From: Solobacterium sp.
GTDB lineage: Bacteria > Bacillota_I > Bacilli_A > Erysipelotrichales > Erysipelotrichaceae
Reading direction: 5' to 3'
DNA length: 9,798 nt
NCBI GenBank assembly: GCA_017543005.1
Contig: JAFWEA010000259.1
Coordinates: 1 to 9,798 of the forward strand
The notes below the pieces were generated by a model that had not been told where the DNA came from, made no database searches, and saw only the letters and a program-made list of their open reading frames with translations. The position numbers and the translations under genes are program-made. Within the stretch, counting starts at the first letter, position 1. Every line of letters starts with the position of its first letter. Shown here piece after piece: positions 5,908-9,798 of the stretch.

Positions 5908-7314
5908 TTACTGCTGGACGTTGAAGTCACCGTCGGCAACAAACCCGCGCACCCCGGCCACGCTGACTGATGCACTGTCAAAGTCAGCGGTGAAGGCCCC
6001 CGGCAGAACAAACTGATCATTCTGCGGCGGGGTGACCGGGATCTCTTCCGGCTTCTCCAGCTGCGGGATCCAGTCATACGGGATCCGGTAAGCCCGGTAG
6101 AGAATATCGTTTTCAACATACGGATAGGTATATTCCCAGACCACTTCTTTTTCTGGTGTCACTTCCAGGATTCTGCCTTCGGTGCCCTCGATGATCAGAG
6201 TGTTGCCGTTGGCCAGCCGCTGGGTATTGCTTACCAATGGTGAGTAGAACCAGTTCTGATGGAACGGTTCCGGTCCGCCGAGATCCTCCGGTCCGAACTG
6301 CCAGACCACTTCCAGGGTCTGCGGGTTGAACTCGAGGATCCGGGAGTAATCCCTGCGGTCCACTTTCAGGCCGATCGGCGAAACCTGCGTCGGTTCCCCG
6401 TAGCCGGCCCAGCCCCCGTTGTCATAGACCAGGATGTTGCCTTCGCCCGGCAGCCCCTTCGGAATGACATGGGCATGGTGCATGCCGATCAGCGTGCCGA
6501 ACGGCACCTCACGGTAGTCCGGGCCCAGTTTCCAGACGATCTTTCCGGTCACGTGGTCAACAATGAACATGATATTGGTTTCCCGGGAAGAGAGAATGAT
6601 ATTCTCCGGATGGAAACGCTCATCCCCGGCGTCATACCAGCGGTTCGGACCGATCCAGCTGACCGAATTGACATGGAAGAAGTCACCTTCCCCTTCCGGT
6701 CTTGAATTCTGCATATTCGGATGATCATGAATGACCTGTTTCTGCTGATCGGTCAGGCCGAATTCATCATAATGATCCAGCAGATGCCAGTCCCAAAGCA
6801 GATTCCCTTCCCGGTCCACAATCCGCACGACATCCTCCATCAAAAGTTCATCCGAGACCCGCGGATCACGGACATTGGCATGGGTCAGAACCATGATCCT
6901 GCCAAAGTCAGGCGCAGTCTCCTGCCCCGGGACCGGATAGCCGACCGGGTTGCCTTCCAGCTGGAAATCGTGATGCTGGCGGGCGACCCACTGCGGTTCG
7001 CGGCCCTTGTCTTCCACATATTCAGTATGGTTATATGACCAGACAATGTTGCCGTCCAAGTCTATTTCCGTCAGGTCCGTATAGTCCTGATAGGCTGCTG
7101 TATGATCTCTTCTGCCCAGTGCCCCGAACAGATAACCGCCGCGGATCATCTTGTTCGGCATGCCCTGAAAATCTTTGTAGAAACGGACAATGCGCCCGTT
7201 CATGTCGATCAGTACGGCCCCTCTTTTCTGGCCGGGAAACAGTGTGTAGCCGCTCTGGCACTTTTCCGGAACATACTTTGTCGTCCCGGTCGGATAAACT
7301 GATGGTCTTCCCAT
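5908..7314 (-). CDS. Arylsulfotransferase (ASST)-like beta-propeller protein, predicted cytoplasmic
   Basis: 468 aa. Resembles bacterial arylsulfate sulfotransferases, which move a sulfuryl group from a phenyl sulfate donor to another phenol through a sulfo-histidine, without PAPS. Seen: repeated propeller-blade motifs of the form hydrophobic-D-x-x-G-x-hydrophobic-W at LTEIDLDGNIVW (81-92), VVRIVDREGNLLW (162-174), FIVDHVTGKIVWKLGP (250-265), ILEFNPQTLEVVWQFGP (326-342) and ILEVTPEKEVVWEY (382-395). Candidate active-site His-rich segments are ARQHHDFQ (111-118), FFHVNSVSW (212-220) and GMHHAHVIP (277-285), the last followed by GNILVYDNGG as in ASST. There is no signal peptide or lipobox, unlike periplasmic E. 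coli AssT. The ATG at 7314 is preferred over an in-frame TTG at 7320, because AGGGGG lies 9 nt before the ATG but only 3 nt before the TTG. It is monocistronic. The reaction is inferred from family only; a non-catalytic propeller is possible. Confidence 0.78.
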   Translation of the reverse strand: MGRPSVYPTGTTKYVPEKCQSGYTLFPGQKRGAVLIDMNGRIVRFYKDFQGMPNKMIRGGYLFGALGRRDHTAAYQDYTDLTEIDLDGNIVWSYNHTEYVEDKGREPQWVARQHHDFQLEGNPVGYPVPGQETAPDFGRIMVLTHANVRDPRVSDELLMEDVVRIVDREGNLLWDWHLLDHYDEFGLTDQQKQVIHDHPNMQNSRPEGEGDFFHVNSVSWIGPNRWYDAGDERFHPENIILSSRETNIMFIVDHVTGKIVWKLGPDYREVPFGTLIGMHHAHVIPKGLPGEGNILVYDNGGWAGYGEPTQVSPIGLKVDRRDYSRILEFNPQTLEVVWQFGPEDLGGPEPFHQNWFYSPLVSNTQRLANGNTLIIEGTEGRILEVTPEKEVVWEYTYPYVENDILYRAYRIPYDWIPQLEKPEEIPVTPPQNDQFVLPGAFTADFDSASVSVAGVRGFVADGDFNVQQ

Positions 7315-7335
7315 AATCAAAATCCCCCTGCCGGT

Positions 7336-7344
7336 ATTATAGCA
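7336..7344 (-). promoter_or_regulatory. Extended -10 promoter of the arylsulfotransferase-like gene
   Basis: On the minus strand TGC-TATAAT (7344-7336) is a perfect -10 hexamer with the TGn extension. The -35 position falls inside the terminator hairpin of the upstream gene and shows no good match. The predicted start near 7329 is about 15 nt before the ATG, leaving just enough room for the AGGGGG ribosome binding site. Confidence 0.7.
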
Positions 7345-7345
7345 G

Positions 7346-7379
7346 GAAAAGAAAAGCCGGGAAGCAATGCCTCCCGGCT
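7346..7379 (-). terminator. Rho-independent terminator of the AI-2E family transporter gene
   Basis: On the minus strand AGCCGGGA (7379-7372), a short inner loop with GC/GC closure, TCCCGGCT (7362-7355) and TTTTCTTTTCC form a strong intrinsic terminator 12 nt after the stop codon at 7392. Its T-rich tail abuts the -10 element of the next gene. Confidence 0.9.
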
Positions 7380-7391
7380 GTCATGTACAGT

Positions 7392-8528
7392 CTATGGATT
7401 GATTTTGATGTTCTTTTCGGCCAGCTGACGTTTGATGAACCTGGTAAACAGCACATAGATAACCGAGAAGATCGGCACACCCAGGAACATGCCCAGCACC
7501 CCGCCGACGGCACCGCCCACGATGATGGCAAACATGATCCAGATCGGCGGCAGGCCCATGGAGTCACCGAGGATGTACGGACCGATGATGTTGCCGTCAA
7601 TCTGCTGCAGGATGATGATGAAGATTGCAAATTCCAGTGCCTTGGATGGCTGGATGATCAGCAGGATGAAGATGGCCGGCACGGCCCCGATAAACGGACC
7701 GAAAACCGGGATCATATTGGTAATCCCGACGATGAAGGAAATCAGCGGGGCATACGGAATCGTCAGCAGTTCGGTCATGATATAGCAGAATATGCCGATG
7801 ATCAGGGAATCGAGCAGCTTGCCGAAGATAAACCGGTTCAGCATCTGACCGCTCAGATTTGCCACTTCGATAACCCGGTCGGCAGAGTGCTTCGGCAGCA
7901 GGCTGTAGCAGACCGCCGCGGCCTGGGAGATGAATCTCTCCGAATCCGACAGCAGATACACGGCGATGATCATGCCGATCAGGAAGTTGAACACCCCGCG
8001 CACCAGGGAGACCGAATAGGTCACGACCCGGCTGACCACCCCGGCTGTACCGGTGATGAAGGACATGATCGTGGTGCGGAAGTTTTCGTAAACCGCATCT
8101 GCCAGCGCTGCCCACTGGGAATTCTCAGACAGACCGGCAATAAATCCCTGCAGGGTCGCCATATAGCCTTCCATGTTGGCAATCAGCATGGAAATACTGT
8201 CTGAGAGCTGCGGGATCAACACCATGAAGAAACTGGCAATAATCAGGATAAAGATGACCATCGCAACGAAAACACTGACCCGCCGCTTGGTCGACTGTTT
8301 CCATTTCAGCTTCGCCAGCCACTTGTCTTCCACGATATTGCGCAGCGGCATGGCCACAAACGTAATGGCCAGACCGAAAGCAAACGGGGTCAGGGCGTTG
8401 AGCACCTTGCCGAAGAAACCGGCAACCCCGGCCCACTGGCTGAAGATAAACCAGACGCAGACAATCAGCAGTCCGGATACCGTCAGGGTAAAAATATTCT
8501 GTTTGACACGGTCGTCTATATTATGCAT
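7392..8528 (-). CDS. AI-2E/PerM family multi-pass membrane protein (YtvI-like)
   Basis: 378 aa. Seen: hydrophobic segments at about 12-30, 46-62, 85-106, 177-194, 234-255, 258-292, 298-308 and 328-362, giving the usual seven to eight membrane helices, with a soluble loop at about 107-160. Family signatures are ISFIVGITNMIPVFGPFIGA (263-282), the conserved ILQQIDGNIIGPYILGDSMG (306-325), LPPIWIMFAIIVGGAVGGVL (326-345) and GMFLGVPIFSVIYVL (346-360). The family was named for a proposed autoinducer-2 exporter (TqsA), but many members have unrelated or unknown substrates, including sodium/proton antiport; there is no luxS in view, so no substrate is assigned. Start at 8528 is the only plausible one, since the first helix begins by residue 13, yet no Shine-Dalgarno sequence precedes it and a TATAAT lies only 8 nt upstream. 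Single gene, with its own terminator. Confidence 0.9.
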   Translation of the reverse strand: MHNIDDRVKQNIFTLTVSGLLIVCVWFIFSQWAGVAGFFGKVLNALTPFAFGLAITFVAMPLRNIVEDKWLAKLKWKQSTKRRVSVFVAMVIFILIIASFFMVLIPQLSDSISMLIANMEGYMATLQGFIAGLSENSQWAALADAVYENFRTTIMSFITGTAGVVSRVVTYSVSLVRGVFNFLIGMIIAVYLLSDSERFISQAAAVCYSLLPKHSADRVIEVANLSGQMLNRFIFGKLLDSLIIGIFCYIMTELLTIPYAPLISFIVGITNMIPVFGPFIGAVPAIFILLIIQPSKALEFAIFIIILQQIDGNIIGPYILGDSMGLPPIWIMFAIIVGGAVGGVLGMFLGVPIFSVIYVLFTRFIKRQLAEKNIKINP

Positions 8529-8536
8529 ACAGAACT

Positions 8537-8542
8537 ATTATA
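8537..8542 (-). promoter_or_regulatory. -10 element of the AI-2E family gene (probable leaderless transcript)
   Basis: On the minus strand a perfect TATAAT (8542-8537) sits 8 nt before the start codon at 8528. Initiation about 7 nt downstream would fall at or within 2 nt of the ATG. There is no recognisable -35 at 16-18 nt, and the bases between contain no ribosome binding site. Confidence 0.5.
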
Positions 8543-8609
8543 CATGAAACGGTTCATAATTTTTTTAATTCTCTCTTCCATTTCCGATTCGTTTGTGGCA
8601 GAATACTTA

Positions 8610-8710
8610 TGTCTTTTATCAAGAATGAGGCAAGAGAGTCAGCTCGCCGGCCTCATACCAACCTACCGTGCAAAAAACACGGCAAGGTGGTACTGCTGAC
8701 AGCGATAAAG
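8610..8710 (+). ncRNA. SAM-I-clan riboswitch aptamer (reduced, SAM-I/IV-like architecture) in the metK leader
   Basis: Senses S-adenosylmethionine and is predicted to lower metK expression when SAM is abundant. Seen: P1 pairs TTTTATC (8614-8620) with GATAAAG (8704-8710). J1/2 is AAGA (8621-8624). P2 pairs ATGAGGC (8625-8631) perfectly with GCCTCAT (8650-8656). P3 pairs TACC-A-ACCT (8656-8664) with AGGTGGTA (8685-8692), capped by CCGTG (8666-8670) and CACGG (8678-8682). A 6-bp pseudoknot pairs GTCAGC in the P2 loop (8638-8643) with GCTGAC (8695-8700). This matches the SAM-I core ATCAAG / CAACC / GGTG / GAT, including the bulged A in P3; the GGC/GCC pairs of SAM-I are replaced by ACC/GGT, a compensatory change. 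The P2 kink-turn and a normal P4 stem are missing. Location directly before metK supports the ligand. The exact subclass is uncertain. Confidence 0.82.
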
Positions 8711-8764
8711 AAAGAGTAATGTGAGCTCTTTCACGGTTCGTTTCAAAAGACAGACAGGAAGGAG
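8710..8764 (+). promoter_or_regulatory. Putative translational expression platform of the metK riboswitch
   Basis: CTCTTTC (8726-8732) can pair with GAAAGAG (8710-8716), which shares base 8710 with the P1 3' strand, or with the metK ribosome binding site GAAGGAG (8758-8764; seven pairs, one wobble). In addition AAAAGACA (8745-8752) is exactly complementary to TGTCTTTT (8610-8617), which overlaps the P1 5' strand. Thus SAM-stabilised P1 would favour hiding the ribosome binding site and loss of SAM would expose it. No terminator-like T run is present, so control at translation rather than attenuation is inferred. Confidence 0.5.
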
Positions 8765-8773
8765 TTTTTATTT

Positions 8774-9798
8774 ATGTCAAAGTTCTATTTCACATCTGAG
8801 TCCGTTACCAGCGGACATCCCGACAAGGTCTGCGATCTGATCGCCGACTCCATTCTCGACGAAGCCATCCGGCAGGATCCGTATGCCCACATGGCTGTCG
8901 AAGCCACCATCAAGGACGACCTGATCCTGATCTACGGTGAAGCGGGCACCACCGCCGTCATCGACTATGAGGCCATTGCCAAGCAGGTCATGAAGGACAT
9001 CGGCTACACCGAAGAGTACAACGTTCTGGTCAAGGTCAACAAGCAGTCGGCTGAAATCAACAGTGCGGTTGCCCACGAAGAAGTGGCAGCCGGCGACCAG
9101 GGCATCATGTTCGGCTATGCCTGCGACGAAACCATCAGCTTCATGCCGTTTGCGATTGATGCGGCCCACATGCTGGCCAAGCACTTGGAGCGTTACCGCC
9201 GCAGTGTCGACTTCCTCGGCCCGGACGGCAAGACCCAGGTTACCTGCGAATATGATGACGGGGTCATGAAGCGCATCGACACCATCGTCATCTCCACCCA
9301 GCACAAGGAATCCGTCAGCCAGGAAGAACTGCGGGAACTGATCATCGAAAACGTCATCAAGCCGACGCTCGACCCGAAGTACCTGGATGAAAACACCAAG
9401 TATCTGATCAACCCGTCCGGCAGCTTCATTGTCGGCGGCAGCTGGGGTGACAGCGGTACCACCGGCCGCAAGACCGCGGTTGACACCTATGGCGGCTACG
9501 CTCCGCACGGCGGCGGCTGCTTCTCCTCCAAGGACCCGACCAAGGTCGACCGTTCCGCTGCCTACTATGCCCGGTATGTCTGCCGCAACCTGGTTGCCAA
9601 CGGTCTCTGCCGGAAGTGCCTGCTGCAGCTCTCCTATGCCATCGGCAAGGCCAGCCCGCTCTCCGTCAACATCGAGACCTACGGCACCTCCGAATACAGC
9701 GAGGAAGAACTGCTCCGGATCATCAACAAGAACTTCGACTTCCGGGTCGGCAATATGATTGATGAACTGCACATGCGTCAGCCGTTCTACCATGAGAC
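8774..9798 (+). CDS. metK: S-adenosylmethionine synthetase (methionine adenosyltransferase), C-terminus outside window
   Basis: Makes S-adenosylmethionine from methionine and ATP, releasing phosphate and pyrophosphate; cytoplasmic, active as a dimer or tetramer. The 341 codons present cover all but roughly the last 45 residues. Seen: TSGHPDKVCDLIADSILD (12-29) with the catalytic His15; KQSAEIN (90-96); GDQGIMFGYACDET (107-120); DGKTQV (151-156) with the ATP-phosphate Lys; WGDSGTTGRK (224-233) with Asp226, Arg232 and Lys233; and SSKDPTKVDRSAAYYARYV (251-269) with Lys253 and Lys257. Catalytic residues are intact, but several neighbours normally invariant are changed: GGP to GGS, TGR to SGS, ARHGGG to APHGGG, FSGKD to FSSKD. 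Start: AGGAAGGAG at 8756-8764, 9 nt before the ATG. It is preceded by a SAM riboswitch, so end-product feedback is expected. Confidence 0.96.
   Translation, partial: MSKFYFTSESVTSGHPDKVCDLIADSILDEAIRQDPYAHMAVEATIKDDLILIYGEAGTTAVIDYEAIAKQVMKDIGYTEEYNVLVKVNKQSAEINSAVAHEEVAAGDQGIMFGYACDETISFMPFAIDAAHMLAKHLERYRRSVDFLGPDGKTQVTCEYDDGVMKRIDTIVISTQHKESVSQEELRELIIENVIKPTLDPKYLDENTKYLINPSGSFIVGGSWGDSGTTGRKTAVDTYGGYAPHGGGCFSSKDPTKVDRSAAYYARYVCRNLVANGLCRKCLLQLSYAIGKASPLSVNIETYGTSEYSEEELLRIINKNFDFRVGNMIDELHMRQPFYHE

Noticed and set aside
8555..8612. Promoter of metK (for example CATAAT at 8555-8560)
   Set aside because: No candidate -10 had an acceptable -35 or TG extension, so the metK start site could not be placed; the stretch 8543-8609 is otherwise featureless.
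8614..8764. Transcription attenuator after the SAM aptamer
   Set aside because: No GC-rich stem followed by a T run occurs between the aptamer and the start codon.
8671..8769. Second pseudoknot between the A-rich P3 loop (8672-8677) and the T run 8765-8769, as in SAM-IV-like folds
   Set aside because: Only A-T pairs in low-complexity runs; cannot be told from chance without homologous leaders.
8777..9793. Minus-strand open frame of about 338 codons opposite metK
   Set aside because: Mirrors metK almost base for base; composition (Val, Asp, Gly rich) is that of a complement of GC-biased codons.

Overview
The window reads as a chromosomal core-metabolism segment of an anaerobic Firmicute (Bacillota). 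The evidence is the set of Bacillus-type orthologues (YugI/CvfD-like S1 protein beside Pgi, YuiD-like PAP2 protein, YutI-like NifU protein), strong AGGAGG ribosome binding sites, a large type III glutamine synthetase, a group B-type [FeFe] hydrogenase and a SAM riboswitch before metK. Codons are GC-rich at third positions while intergenic regions are AT-rich. A GC-rich gut Erysipelotrichia-like lineage would fit, but that placement is an inference. No insertion sequences, phage genes, CRISPR arrays, tRNAs or rRNAs were seen.

Layout: (1) 1-971, minus strand: N-terminal 323 codons of a monomeric [FeFe] hydrogenase that runs off the left edge. (2) 1103-2750, minus: a two-gene operon, S1-domain RNA-binding regulator (cvfD/yugI type) followed with a 14-nt overlap by glucose-6-phosphate isomerase (pgi), closed by a terminator. 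(3) 2751-2825: compact divergent promoter region. (4) 2826-3599, plus: YuiD-like divergent PAP2 membrane protein, then a NifU C-terminal-domain Fe-S protein, then a terminator. (5) 3631-3762: T-tract-rich, probably curved DNA leading to a good sigma-A-type promoter. (6) 3763-5853, plus: glutamine synthetase III (glnN), followed by a bidirectional terminator. (7) 5908-7314, minus: an arylsulfotransferase-like beta-propeller protein without a signal peptide. (8) 7392-8528, minus: an AI-2E/PerM-family membrane protein, apparently on a leaderless mRNA. (9) 8529-8773: metK leader with a SAM-I-clan riboswitch of reduced architecture. (10) 8774-9798, plus: metK (S-adenosylmethionine synthetase), running off the right edge.

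The genes do not form one pathway. Functional links visible in the sequence are the translationally coupled cvfD-pgi pair, the yuiD-nifU operon, and feedback control of SAM synthesis by the metK leader. I see no multi-gene novel system. The most noteworthy element is the metK leader: it keeps every core SAM-contact position of the SAM-I fold but has no kink-turn arm and no normal P4, and it is followed by a set of mutually exclusive pairings that could hide or expose the metK Shine-Dalgarno sequence. Secondary points of interest are the divergent MetK active-site surroundings, the cytoplasmic arylsulfotransferase-like protein, the T-tract region before glnN, and recurring TGC-extended -10 promoters lacking a -35 box.
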